Of a stretch of 54,341 nt of DNA, positions 37,187 to 45,312 are shown in pieces. This DNA comes from a gamma proteobacterium HTCC2207 (GTDB taxonomy: Bacteria > Pseudomonadota > Gammaproteobacteria > Pseudomonadales > Porticoccaceae). The translations under genes and the position numbers were made by a program. Location of the stretch: positions 1 to 54,341 of the forward strand of contig CAJJAO010000004.1 of the NCBI GenBank assembly GCA_905182265.1. The letters are read 5' to 3'. The notes below the pieces were generated by a model, which had not been told where the DNA came from, ran no database searches, and saw nothing but the letters and a program-made list of their open reading frames with translations. Positions within the stretch are counted from its first letter, which is position 1. Each line of letters starts with the position of its first letter.

Positions 37187-38352
37187 GCGCAGTACCCCAT
37201 CTAGAAATAATCCCTCAGTTTAGCCTGCAAGGTCTAAACACCCTTGCATTGCCAGGTCATGCGGAGTTTTTTTGTTCTGTCACTGATCAGGTTGAGGTGC
37301 AGCAAGCGCTCGATTATGCGCGACAAAATAGTTTACCGGTTACGGCACTTGGCGGTGGTAGCAACATGGTTTTGGCGGGGGATATTGCCGGTCTAGTTAT
37401 CCATCTAGAGAGCACAGGTATCTACTGTGAGGAGCTCGATGATGATCTGGTGCATGTTACTTTTGCGGCAGGTGAAAACTGGCATCAGGCGGTTATTTAC
37501 TGCCTCGACCAGGGTTGGTATGGCCTTGAAAATCTCTCCCTAATTCCCGGCAATATGGGTGCGGCACCGATTCAGAATATTGGTGCCTATGGTGTTGAGC
37601 TCTGCGACTTGTTTGTCTCATTAGAAGCTGTAGAGATCAGTACCGGCCGGTTGGTGGTGATTAATAAGGCGGACTGTGAATTTGGTTACCGGGACAGTAT
37701 TTTCAAGCAAGCCTATGAGAACCAGTATTTGATTACTCAGGTCACGCTGGCACTCTCTCGGGTACCTAAGGTGAATATCCACTACCCAGCATTGGCCGCC
37801 GCACTTGCTGATCAGAGGCTTGATCAGATGGCCAAGGACGCTCTGCCAACACCCGAAATGGTCAGCGCTGCGGTCTGTAGCGTCCGCCGAAGCAAGTTGC
37901 CAGATCCGGCTCAAATACCCAATGCAGGTAGTTTTTTTAAAAACCCAGTGGTTAGGTTGGAGCTGCTGCAAAAATTGTTAGAGTCGAACCCTGGGATGCC
38001 TCACTTTATCCAATCGCTCTCTAATCAAACGAATTCTAATCAAACGAACTCTAATCAACCGCATTCTAATCAACCGCATTCTAATCAAACGCCTCCTAAT
38101 CGAGAGCATTCTAGTCAAAGTTTGGCCAGCGCAAAAATACCCGCCGCCTGGTTAATTGATCAGTGCGGGTTTCGTGGTCTCCGCTCGGGAAATGTTGCTG
38201 TCCACGAACACCAAGCATTGGTGCTAGTGAATTTTGGTGGCACTGGCACGGAGTTACTTGGCTTGGCGGCTGAGATTCAGGCCAAGGTGCAGGCGCGATT
38301 CTCGATTGCATTAGAGATTGAACCGCGAGTTTATGGCAGCGCGACGAGTTAA
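37183..38352 (+). CDS. murB: UDP-N-acetylenolpyruvoylglucosamine reductase with a repeat insert
   Basis: Flavoenzyme that makes UDP-MurNAc, the second committed step of peptidoglycan synthesis. Motifs: NTLALPGHAEFF, the FAD loop ALGGGSNMVLAGD, LSLIPGNMGAAPIQNIGAYG, FGYRDSIFK, PNAGSFFKNP and AAWLIDQCGFRG. Start is GTG at 37183, overlapping the phosphatase stop. The 389-residue length exceeds the usual ~340 because of an Asn/Gln/Ser/Pro/His insert (residues ~280-313) encoded by 15-bp repeats. All catalytic motifs flank the insert intact, so the enzyme is probably active. Confidence 0.94.
   Translation: MSAVPHLEIIPQFSLQGLNTLALPGHAEFFCSVTDQVEVQQALDYARQNSLPVTALGGGSNMVLAGDIAGLVIHLESTGIYCEELDDDLVHVTFAAGENWHQAVIYCLDQGWYGLENLSLIPGNMGAAPIQNIGAYGVELCDLFVSLEAVEISTGRLVVINKADCEFGYRDSIFKQAYENQYLITQVTLALSRVPKVNIHYPALAAALADQRLDQMAKDALPTPEMVSAAVCSVRRSKLPDPAQIPNAGSFFKNPVVRLELLQKLLESNPGMPHFIQSLSNQTNSNQTNSNQPHSNQPHSNQTPPNREHSSQSLASAKIPAAWLIDQCGFRGLRSGNVAVHEHQALVLVNFGGTGTELLGLAAEIQAKVQARFSIALEIEPRVYGSATS
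38020..38121 (+). repeat. 15-bp in-frame tandem repeat inside murB, about seven units
   Basis: Units start at 38020, 38035, 38050, 38065, 38080, 38095 and a partial one at 38110. Core sequence TCTAATCAAACGAAT or TCTAATCAACCGCAT; the units at 38050 and 38065 are identical. They encode five-residue units SNQTN, SNQTN, SNQPH, SNQPH, SNQTP, PNREH, SSQS. Identity between neighbours indicates recent duplication. Confidence 0.9.
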
Positions 38353-38364
38353 TGTTATAACCCT

Positions 38365-39000
38365 ATGGACTTATTCGACCGTCAGGTAATACCTCTTTCT
38401 CTAGGGCCTAATAAGGCTGCAGGAGAGAGCGTGGGCAAGGGCGAAATTGTGTTTTGGCCAAACTGGTTGTCCACTAAAGAGGCCGATGAGCTTTTTAAAA
38501 CCGCCATCGAACAGACCCCCTGGCGCCAAGACAACATTAAAATTGCTGGTAAAACCATCCCATTACCGCGCCTACAAAATTGGTTCGGTGACCCACAGAC
38601 CAGCTATACTTACTCCGGTATTCGCCTGCAAGCACAGAGCTTTCCGGATTGGATGGACAGTTTGCGTAGCTCGGTAGAGCAGCAGACCGAGCAGTTATTT
38701 AATCGTGCGCTAGTGAATTATTATCGGCAGGGTCGCGACAGCGTTGACTGGCATGCCGATGACGAGCCAGAGCTCGGGCCGGCACCGGTTATTGCCTCTG
38801 TGAGCTTAGGGGCCGAGCGTGTATTCCAGCTGCGTAATAACCACAGCAAGGAGCGCCTGTCTCTGAGCTTGCCTCATGGTTCACTATTACTCATGGGCCC
38901 AGGTATTCAAGCTCATTGGCAACACAGGCTGGCAAAGGTGCCCAGCATGCAAGAATCTAGAGTGAATTTCACGTTTAGGTATATGGAGACAGACCATTGA
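38365..39000 (+). CDS. AlkB-like alpha-ketoglutarate-dependent dioxygenase
   Basis: Fe(II)/2-oxoglutarate dioxygenase of the AlkB / ALKBH2-3 type, which repairs alkylated bases in DNA or RNA. The iron ligands are in DWHADDEPELG (HxD, residues ~130-132) and HWQHRLAK near residue 187; the 2-oxoglutarate Arg is in SRVNFTFR. An upstream FGDPQTSYTYSG matches the family. It is 211 residues. It follows murB by 12 nt and precedes avtA by 15 nt. The substrate is inferred from family only. Confidence 0.88.
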   Translation: MDLFDRQVIPLSLGPNKAAGESVGKGEIVFWPNWLSTKEADELFKTAIEQTPWRQDNIKIAGKTIPLPRLQNWFGDPQTSYTYSGIRLQAQSFPDWMDSLRSSVEQQTEQLFNRALVNYYRQGRDSVDWHADDEPELGPAPVIASVSLGAERVFQLRNNHSKERLSLSLPHGSLLLMGPGIQAHWQHRLAKVPSMQESRVNFTFRYMETDH

Positions 39001-39015
39001 TCACAGGGAGTTATT

Positions 39016-40287
39016 TTGAAATTATCTAAGTTTGGCGAAAAATTTGCGGCAACCACGGGCATCGTAGAGTTGATGGACGACCTAGGTACCGCGCTTAACG
39101 AAAATCCAGATATGATTTTTATGGGTGGTGGTAATCCTGGGCGCATACCCGAAGCCGAGGCTATCTTTAAACGCCGATTAGAGACTGTGCTTGCCGACCC
39201 ACAACAGTTGCACAGTTTAATGGGCATCTATCAATCTCCCCAGGGAGACAAAGTATTTCGCGGTCAGATTGCAGGCTTGCTCAAAAAAGAGTTTGGTTGG
39301 AATCTGTCCGAGCGCAATATCGCCATATCTAACGGTAGCCAGTCAGCGTTTTTTATTCTTTACAATATGTTGGCGGGCAAGATGCCAGATGGCAGCAACC
39401 GCGCCATCCATTTGCCATTGGCGCCGGAATATATTGGTTACGGGGATATCGGCTTACAAGAAAACTTCTTTACCGCAACCAAGCCAGAAATCGAATTGCT
39501 CGACGACAACCAATTTAAATATCACGTGGATTTTTCCCGTCTTGATGTCAGCGAACAATCAACGGCAGCTCTCTGTGTGTCTCGGCCGACAAACCCGACG
39601 GGCAATGTACTCACCGATGATGAAATTGAACATTTAGATCAGATTGCTCAGGCCGCCGATATTCCCTTTATTATTGACGGGGCCTACGGTCTACCTTTCC
39701 CTGGAATACTGTTTAATGATGCCAAGCCCCATTGGAATGAGAATACGATTCTGGTGCTCAGTCTCTCTAAACTGGGGTTGCCCGGAGTGCGTACCGGTAT
39801 CATTGTGGCGCGGGAAGACATTGTGCAGGCGTACACCAATGCCAATACTGTGGTTAGCCTAGCCTGCGGTAATCTTGGGCCGGCGATTGCTCGTGAGCTG
39901 TTTAGCACCGGAGAAATTCTAACTCTGGGTAACAACACAGTACGTCCCTTTTATCAGCAGAGAGCGGAGCGTGCAGTCAGTTTATTTAGAACTGCTCTAG
40001 GGGATTTGCCTTACCGTATTCACAAGCCCGAGGGTGCGATATTTCTGTGGCTCTGGTTTGATGGCTTGCCCATTACTAGCCAAGAGCTCTATGAGCGACT
40101 CAAAGCCCGTGGTGTTTTAATTGTACCTGGGCATAACTTTTTCCCTGGCATGACATCAGACTGGCGCCATCAGCAGGAATGTATTCGTGTGTCCTATGCA
40201 GGAGAGGGAAAAACCGTAGAGCAGGGCATTGAGATTATTGGCCAAGAGGTTGCCGCCGCTTACGAGCAGGCGAGCCAACCGGTTTAA
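39016..40287 (+). CDS. avtA: Valine-pyruvate aminotransferase
   Basis: PLP-dependent transaminase that interconverts valine / pyruvate and alanine / 2-oxoisovalerate. The sequence tracks E. coli AvtA closely: FMGGGNPGRIPE, ISNGSQSAFFILYN, PLAPEYIGYGD, CVSRPTNPTGNV, the PLP Lys in LSLSKLGLPGVRTGIIV and KARGVLIVPGHNFFPG. Start is TTG at 39016 with AGGGAG upstream. It is 423 residues. With alaA at 24758 the window holds two enzymes able to make alanine. Confidence 0.93.
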   Translation: MKLSKFGEKFAATTGIVELMDDLGTALNENPDMIFMGGGNPGRIPEAEAIFKRRLETVLADPQQLHSLMGIYQSPQGDKVFRGQIAGLLKKEFGWNLSERNIAISNGSQSAFFILYNMLAGKMPDGSNRAIHLPLAPEYIGYGDIGLQENFFTATKPEIELLDDNQFKYHVDFSRLDVSEQSTAALCVSRPTNPTGNVLTDDEIEHLDQIAQAADIPFIIDGAYGLPFPGILFNDAKPHWNENTILVLSLSKLGLPGVRTGIIVAREDIVQAYTNANTVVSLACGNLGPAIARELFSTGEILTLGNNTVRPFYQQRAERAVSLFRTALGDLPYRIHKPEGAIFLWLWFDGLPITSQELYERLKARGVLIVPGHNFFPGMTSDWRHQQECIRVSYAGEGKTVEQGIEIIGQEVAAAYEQASQPV

Positions 40288-40298
40288 CAAACGCTGCC

Positions 40299-40973
40299 AT
40301 GACCATAGAGAGATTTCATAGAGTCGCCGAAGTACTAAGTAAGCGTCAGCCAGATCTCACTGTGGTCAGCGACTCTGTGCACAAAGGCCAAAATCTCTCC
40401 GCCATTGTGCGCACCTGTGATGCTGTGGGGGTTATGGCCGTTCACTCAGCACTTGATGCCGCTACCTTTCGCGCTCATACGGGTACCACAATGGGCACAC
40501 ATAAATGGGTTGAGACCCATGTGTATCGAGATGTATCCGAGCCCTTAAAGTACCTGTCTGGCAATGGCTATCAGGTAATTGCCGCAGACACATCTGGGGA
40601 ATCTGTCGACTATCGAGAAATTGATTACTGCCGCCCGACAGCTCTCTTGCTAGGCGCCGAAAAGTACGGGATCAGTGATGCAGCTGAGCCTTTTATCAAT
40701 ACTAGAATCACCGTGCCCATGCTGGGTATGGTTGAGTCATTTAATGTCAGTGTGGCCTGCGCAATTATTTTGGCAGAAGCGCGGCGGCAGAGAGAGGAGG
40801 CTGGGCTGTATGATCAGCGCCGGCTGCCCGATGACCAGTACCATAAAATGCTTTTTGAATGGACTCAGCCGCTGCTCGCCAGATACTGCCAGAAACATCA
40901 GCTGCCGTATCCGGCACTGAACCATGAAGGCGATGTTACTGACCCAAGCTGGCGAGAGACCCATCAGGTGTAG
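40299..40973 (+). CDS. trmH: tRNA (guanosine-18-2'-O)-methyltransferase
   Basis: SPOUT methyltransferase that modifies G18 in the tRNA D-loop. It follows E. coli TrmH: LSKRQPDLTVVSDSVHKGQN, LSAIVRTCDAVGV, REIDYCRPTALLLGAEKYGI and MVESFNVSVACAIILAEARRQ (each seen as part of the aligned core). It is 224 residues. It ends 36 nt before the convergent pabB stop; that gap is almost wholly a repeat. Confidence 0.94.
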   Translation: MTIERFHRVAEVLSKRQPDLTVVSDSVHKGQNLSAIVRTCDAVGVMAVHSALDAATFRAHTGTTMGTHKWVETHVYRDVSEPLKYLSGNGYQVIAADTSGESVDYREIDYCRPTALLLGAEKYGISDAAEPFINTRITVPMLGMVESFNVSVACAIILAEARRQREEAGLYDQRRLPDDQYHKMLFEWTQPLLARYCQKHQLPYPALNHEGDVTDPSWRETHQV

Positions 40974-40983
40974 GTTTTTTTAT

Positions 40984-41013
40984 AGTGCTCTTTATTACAG
41001 TGCTCTTTATTAA
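40984..41013 (+). repeat. 15-bp direct repeat, two units, between trmH and pabB
   Basis: AGTGCTCTTTATTAC (40984-40998) is followed directly by AGTGCTCTTTATTAA (40999-41013), 14 of 15 identical. It overlaps the pabB stop by four bases. A T-run (40976-40982) precedes it. The unit closely matches the minus-strand unit of the array at 28621-28750. Confidence 0.85.
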
Positions 41014-42407
41014 AGGGCTTCTAGGCAATTTAAAAGGGCGCGTATTTTGTTCATTGATTCTTCAAATTCGGCGTCTGCTTCGGAGTCAGCCACAATTCCT
41101 CCGCCACCCCAGCAATGAATATGAGTGCCATCGGCCACCATAGTGCGGATCGCAATATTGGTATCCATGCGGTTAGAGGCGCTGATATAACCAATGCTGC
41201 CGCAGTAAACTGAGCGCCGCACTGGCTCTAGCTCTTCGATAATTTCCATGGCCCGTTTTTTAGGCGCACCGGTGATAGAACCACCGGGAAAGCTGTCCCT
41301 TAGAAGGTCGATAATTGACCGGTCCGAACGCAGTACACCGGTCACGGTACTCACCAGATGGTGAACGTTAGGAAAACTCTCGAGACTAAATAATTCTGGA
41401 ACGCGAATACTTCCTGGCTCGCAGTTTCTGCCAATATCATTACGCAAGAGGTCCACAATCATCAAATTTTCAGCACGATCTTTGCTGCTATTAACGAGCT
41501 GGATCGCGTTCTCCTGATCCTCCTCAACAGTCTCGCCCCGCAAGATGGTGCCCTTAATTGGTTTTGTTTCAACAGTGATTTGATCGTTTTCAATATCAGT
41601 CTTTATAAACCGCTCTGGGGATATTGATAGGATCGCTTGATCTGGCCACTGCCAAAAAGCCGCGTAGGGCGCTGGCGTAGCTTCTCGCAGGGCCAGGTAC
41701 GCATGCCATAGGTCGCCTTCGTACTCTGCACTCAGATGCTGTGTAAAGTTGGTCTGGTAGCAGTCACCGCTGGCGATATAATCTTTGACTGCGCCGATGG
41801 ACTTCCGGTAAGTCTCTTGGGAGAGGGTCGGGACGAAAGGTGTTTTTAATTTAAACGGATTGTCGACGGGCTCTTGTTCTAATTTAAGCTCTGGCTCCTT
41901 GGCCAGTCTTTGACAGATATCGGCCTCGAGGTCCTTGGGGCAAAGCGGATGAAAAAACAGCTGACTTCTGCGAGCCTGATGGTTGACGACTAAACTCCAC
42001 AGATAGCGGCCGATGCGCATATCGGGCAGGTCTGCCACTGTCTCTGCAGTGTTAGGGATGTCCACCAGATAACGGCCAAGATCATAACCAAAATAGCCCA
42101 AAAGCCCGCCGATAAACGGAGCCTCAGGTATTTCACCAACATCTAGCATTGGCTCAAGTAACTGCTTCACTAATAGAAAGGGGTCCTCTGCGGATGTTCG
42201 GCTGCCATCGCTGTCGATAATCGTCGACTGCTGGCCCCGAGTTTCAATCAAGCTATCAGGGCTGGCAGAAATAATATCAAAACAGCCCTGCAGGCTTCGA
42301 GGTTTGCCGCTGTCTAGCCAGATTGCGTCAGGTAAATCGCGCAGGGCCGCAAACAGCGGTGCGCTGTCAGGCTGATAGGGTATGTCCTTTAATCTGATTG
42401 GTAGCAT
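41010..42407 (-). CDS. pabB: Aminodeoxychorismate synthase component I
   Basis: Adds ammonia to chorismate for 4-aminobenzoate and folate synthesis, together with a PabA glutaminase not seen here. Motifs: GGLLGYFGYDLGRYL near the N-terminus, YIASGDCYQTNFTQ, the catalytic Lys in ETKPIKGTILRGE, SSKDRAENLMIVDLLRNDIG, SFPGGSITGAPKKRAMEI and CWGGGGIVADS. I chose the ATG at 42407 (MLPIRLKDIPYQP) because it aligns with E. coli PabB; the frame continues 25 codons upstream. It is 465 residues. Convergent with trmH. Confidence 0.93.
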   Translation of the reverse strand: MLPIRLKDIPYQPDSAPLFAALRDLPDAIWLDSGKPRSLQGCFDIISASPDSLIETRGQQSTIIDSDGSRTSAEDPFLLVKQLLEPMLDVGEIPEAPFIGGLLGYFGYDLGRYLVDIPNTAETVADLPDMRIGRYLWSLVVNHQARRSQLFFHPLCPKDLEADICQRLAKEPELKLEQEPVDNPFKLKTPFVPTLSQETYRKSIGAVKDYIASGDCYQTNFTQHLSAEYEGDLWHAYLALREATPAPYAAFWQWPDQAILSISPERFIKTDIENDQITVETKPIKGTILRGETVEEDQENAIQLVNSSKDRAENLMIVDLLRNDIGRNCEPGSIRVPELFSLESFPNVHHLVSTVTGVLRSDRSIIDLLRDSFPGGSITGAPKKRAMEIIEELEPVRRSVYCGSIGYISASNRMDTNIAIRTMVADGTHIHCWGGGGIVADSEADAEFEESMNKIRALLNCLEAL

Positions 42408-42550
42408 CTGTGCCGAGGTTTTTGTGTTGTGAATAGATGAATATAGACCGCGTACTCTATGTGCTCTATTGGCTTTACGCAATGGTCAACTGGCGGGATG
42501 AGTGGTTTAATTCAGAGGTTAATAAATCATTATTTTGAGGATCATCTAAG

Positions 42551-43030
42551 ATGATAAAAATACGTACAGCCAATGTGGCAGATGCCCAGTTACTTGCAGA
42601 TCACAACTGCGCTATGGCTCTAGAAACTGAGGGTAAAATTCTCGACGCTCAGGCTGCTATTGCTGGAGCTGAAGGCCTTTTTGAACGTCCGCAATTTGGA
42701 TTTTATATCGTCGCCGAAGTCCGGGAGCCAGAAGCCAGTTCATCAGTAGCGGCGACTCTGTTAGTTACCTATGAATGGTCAGACTGGCGCAACGGGTTAT
42801 TTTGGTGGATCCAGTCGGTCTATGTGAAGGCAGAATTTCGCAGACAGGGCATGTACACAGAAATGTACCGCCAGCTGCAAGAGATGGCGGCAGCTTCGCC
42901 AACACCAGTCTGTGGTTTTAGACTCTATGCCGAGACAGAAAACACAGCGGCTCAGGCCACGTACAAAAACTGTGGCATGAAGGCGTGCGACTACATTATG
43001 TTTGAGCAGGAGACAGGTTTAGAGGGTTAA
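42551..43030 (+). CDS. GNAT family N-acetyltransferase
   Basis: Single GNAT domain of 159 residues. Starts MIKIRTANVADAQLLADHN; the acetyl-CoA-binding strand and loop are visible as WWIQSVYVKAEFRRQGMYTEM (residues ~96-116, with the R-R-x-G motif), and FRLYAETENTAAQATYKNCG is the usual C-terminal part. The acceptor is unknown. Its stop overlaps the feoB stop by 3-4 nt in convergent orientation. Confidence 0.87.
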   Translation: MIKIRTANVADAQLLADHNCAMALETEGKILDAQAAIAGAEGLFERPQFGFYIVAEVREPEASSSVAATLLVTYEWSDWRNGLFWWIQSVYVKAEFRRQGMYTEMYRQLQEMAAASPTPVCGFRLYAETENTAAQATYKNCGMKACDYIMFEQETGLEG

Positions 43031-44874
43031 GTCAAAAACTCAACCAGATGAAACATTGCTAGTGCTGCTACGTAGGCAAAAATACTGTAGCTCACAAATA
43101 GCTGCACTGGCAGACGCCAGGAGCCCGTTTCTCGTTTGAGAACAGCCAATGTTGATACACACTGCAAGGCGATAGCAAAAAATACTAGCAGAGCAGCGCC
43201 AGCGCCAAGGGGTAAGCCGCTTTCCTGAATCTGCTGTGCCAGGGAAGTAAAGTCTTCGCCAGCACTATCAATACCAAACAATGTACCAAGAGTACCTACA
43301 AAAACTTCTCTAGCTAAAAAGGACGATAGAATAGCCACGCCATAGCGCCAGTCCAAACCGAAGGGCGCAAATATCGGCTCGATCCAACGACCCATGCTAC
43401 CGAGCCAAGAATCGCCTAGAGAAGCACCATAATTCGGAAAGTAGCCCAGAACCCATATCACCACAGTCACCGCAAAGATCACCTTGCCCGCCTTAGTGAC
43501 AAAATGCTTGCTACGGTTCCAGGCATTTCTTAACAGGGGTCGCCAAGATGGCAGACGATAAGGAGGCATTTCCAGTACAAAAGGTAGGTCGGTGCGCAGC
43601 TCGGCACTGCTGCGAGACACTACTGCAGTGACAAAAAGGGCGCACAGAATACCGAACAGATAGATAGAAAACATGGCGAGACCTTGCCAGCCCACTAGGC
43701 CACCAAAGGCTTTTTGTGCTGGTATAAACGCCGCTATGATGAGGCTATAAACAGGCAATCGCGCAGAGCAGGGCATCAGCGGTATGGCCAGATAGGTGAG
43801 CCAGCGTTTACGAGTAGACTCGACGGTGCGTGCAGCATAGATACCGGGAATCGCGCAGGCAACTCCTGACAGCATCGGGATAAAACTTTTACCGGTTAAA
43901 CCAAAAAATCGCAGGGGCTTATGGCAGATTACCGCCGCTCGCGCTAAATAACCGCTGTCCTCGAGCATACCCACAACCAGTGTAAGTACAAAAATCTGAG
44001 GCACAAAAACCAGAAAAGCGCCTATACCACCAAACAGGGCATCAGAGGTGAAGTCGCTGGCCACACCAGGGGGAATCATTGGCAATACTACTGAGGCAAG
44101 CCATTGAATAATACTCTCGACCCCATCCATTACTGGGGCCGCCCAGGTAAAGATCGACTGAAACAGCAGATACATAATGATAAAGAAGCTTAAACCACCC
44201 AACCAGGAGTGAAGAAAAAAGCTATCGAGCCTAGTTTGGGCTTTGATCAGCAGGTCGCCCTTTGGCCCATATTTTTCCGCTAGCTCTTGGGCGTGCAAAT
44301 GATTAATCGATTCGTCGCTGGCAATAATGTCGCTTTGAAAACTCGCGGGAGGTACCGATGCCTGGGCAAGCGCTTCGGGAATTTCGGCCAAACCTGCGCT
44401 GGTTTTGGCAGAGACTGGTAGCACAGATACTTTAAGAGCCTCACTGAGGCTTGCGGCATTAAAATGCATATCATGAACATCGAGAATATCGATCATGTTC
44501 GCGGCGATTAGTACGGGCTTATTATAGCGGTGGCAGACTTCAAGTACTTGCAGAGCAAAAATAAGCCCTTTCTCAAGCCGGGTGCAGTCAACGACGCAGA
44601 TAACGGCTTCTAAAACGTCATCCTGGAGCGCACTCATAAAAGCCTGTACGGCAATTTTTTCTTCGCCAGAAATAGTCTGGAGCGAATAGACTCCGGGGAA
44701 ATCGAGATATTCAATGTTGTTGCCGTCAGCGCTCTTGCCCGAGGCGATATCAACGGTGATACCGGGGAAGTTGGCGACCTTCTGGTTGAGACCCGTTAGG
44801 CGGTTAAATAGTAGGCTTTTGCCGCTGTTTGGGCTGCCAATAAGGGCAATCTTAGACACTTGAGTCGATGACAT
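43027..44874 (-). CDS. feoB: Ferrous iron transport protein B
   Basis: Inner-membrane Fe(II) transporter with an N-terminal GTPase. G1 is GSPNSGKSLLFN (residues ~13-24), the G2 region is NFPGITVDI, G3 is DFPG, G4 is NMID. The membrane domain carries the two gate repeats, GIGAFLVFVPQIFVL and the SGVACAIPGIYAARTVES / MPCSARLPVYSLI region. At 615 residues it is shorter than E. coli FeoB (773) but both domains appear complete. It follows feoA by 13 nt and is probably Fur-regulated through the site at 45181. No feoC is seen. Confidence 0.94.
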   Translation of the reverse strand: MSSTQVSKIALIGSPNSGKSLLFNRLTGLNQKVANFPGITVDIASGKSADGNNIEYLDFPGVYSLQTISGEEKIAVQAFMSALQDDVLEAVICVVDCTRLEKGLIFALQVLEVCHRYNKPVLIAANMIDILDVHDMHFNAASLSEALKVSVLPVSAKTSAGLAEIPEALAQASVPPASFQSDIIASDESINHLHAQELAEKYGPKGDLLIKAQTRLDSFFLHSWLGGLSFFIIMYLLFQSIFTWAAPVMDGVESIIQWLASVVLPMIPPGVASDFTSDALFGGIGAFLVFVPQIFVLTLVVGMLEDSGYLARAAVICHKPLRFFGLTGKSFIPMLSGVACAIPGIYAARTVESTRKRWLTYLAIPLMPCSARLPVYSLIIAAFIPAQKAFGGLVGWQGLAMFSIYLFGILCALFVTAVVSRSSAELRTDLPFVLEMPPYRLPSWRPLLRNAWNRSKHFVTKAGKVIFAVTVVIWVLGYFPNYGASLGDSWLGSMGRWIEPIFAPFGLDWRYGVAILSSFLAREVFVGTLGTLFGIDSAGEDFTSLAQQIQESGLPLGAGAALLVFFAIALQCVSTLAVLKRETGSWRLPVQLFVSYSIFAYVAALAMFHLVEFLT

Positions 44875-44887
44875 TGGCGATGGTTAC

Positions 44888-45112
44888 TTAAGAAACTTCG
44901 ATTAACGAAGCAATGCTGTCATCGAGAGAGTACACGGTATTATTAACGCGGTAGAGCTTTGGTGCTCCAAGGCTAGGCGACATAACGCAAGAAATCTGTT
45001 CCCCAGGGTGAAAACCCAACTCACTGAGGCGAGTGCGATAACCGCTTTCGATGCTCGCGCTAAAGCGGCTGACTTTGGCGCTAGCGCCCTGTGTAAGATC
45101 CCAAAGAGTCAT
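44888..45112 (-). CDS. feoA: Ferrous iron transport protein A
   Basis: Small SH3-like cytoplasmic protein that supports FeoB. It is 74 residues: MTLWDLTQGASAKVSRF, then TRLSELGFHPGEQISCVM and LGAPKLYRVNNTVYSLDDSI, matching the FeoA domain. It precedes feoB on the same strand. The upstream region holds a good promoter and a Fur box. Confidence 0.92.
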   Translation of the reverse strand: MTLWDLTQGASAKVSRFSASIESGYRTRLSELGFHPGEQISCVMSPSLGAPKLYRVNNTVYSLDDSIASLIEVS

Positions 45113-45153
45113 GATTTGTCTCTGTATTGTTCTTTACGTTTGCTTATGACCTT

Positions 45154-45182
45154 ATTGTACGCCAGATTTGTCTAAATGTTAA
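45154..45182 (-). promoter_or_regulatory. feoAB promoter
   Basis: On the minus strand TTAACA (45182-45177) and TACAAT (45159-45154) are separated by exactly 17 nt, 5/6 matches each to sigma-70 consensus. The -10 is 41 nt upstream of the feoA ATG. Confidence 0.7.
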
Positions 45183-45202
45183 TAATATTGATTCTCATTC
45201 GC
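45181..45202 (-). promoter_or_regulatory. Fur box upstream of feoAB
   Basis: On the minus strand the site reads GCGAATGAGAATCAATATTA then TT, close to the classical GCAAATGAGAATNATTATC-type Fur site of Gammaproteobacteria. It abuts and overlaps the feoAB -35 by two bases, a position suited to repression by Fe-Fur. Regulation is inferred. Confidence 0.7.
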
Positions 45203-45312
45203 AAAATACTTACGCAACAGTCCTCAGCTCATTAAACCTCTCATCAGGCAGACAAAACGGGTACAATGGCGCCGTTTTAGAATCCAACCTGCAATTGAAG
45301 CGTATCTGAGTT

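Noticed and set aside
37183..38352. murB as a pseudogene because of its internal repeats
   Set aside because: All repeats are multiples of 15 bp in frame and the FAD, substrate and C-terminal motifs on both sides are intact.
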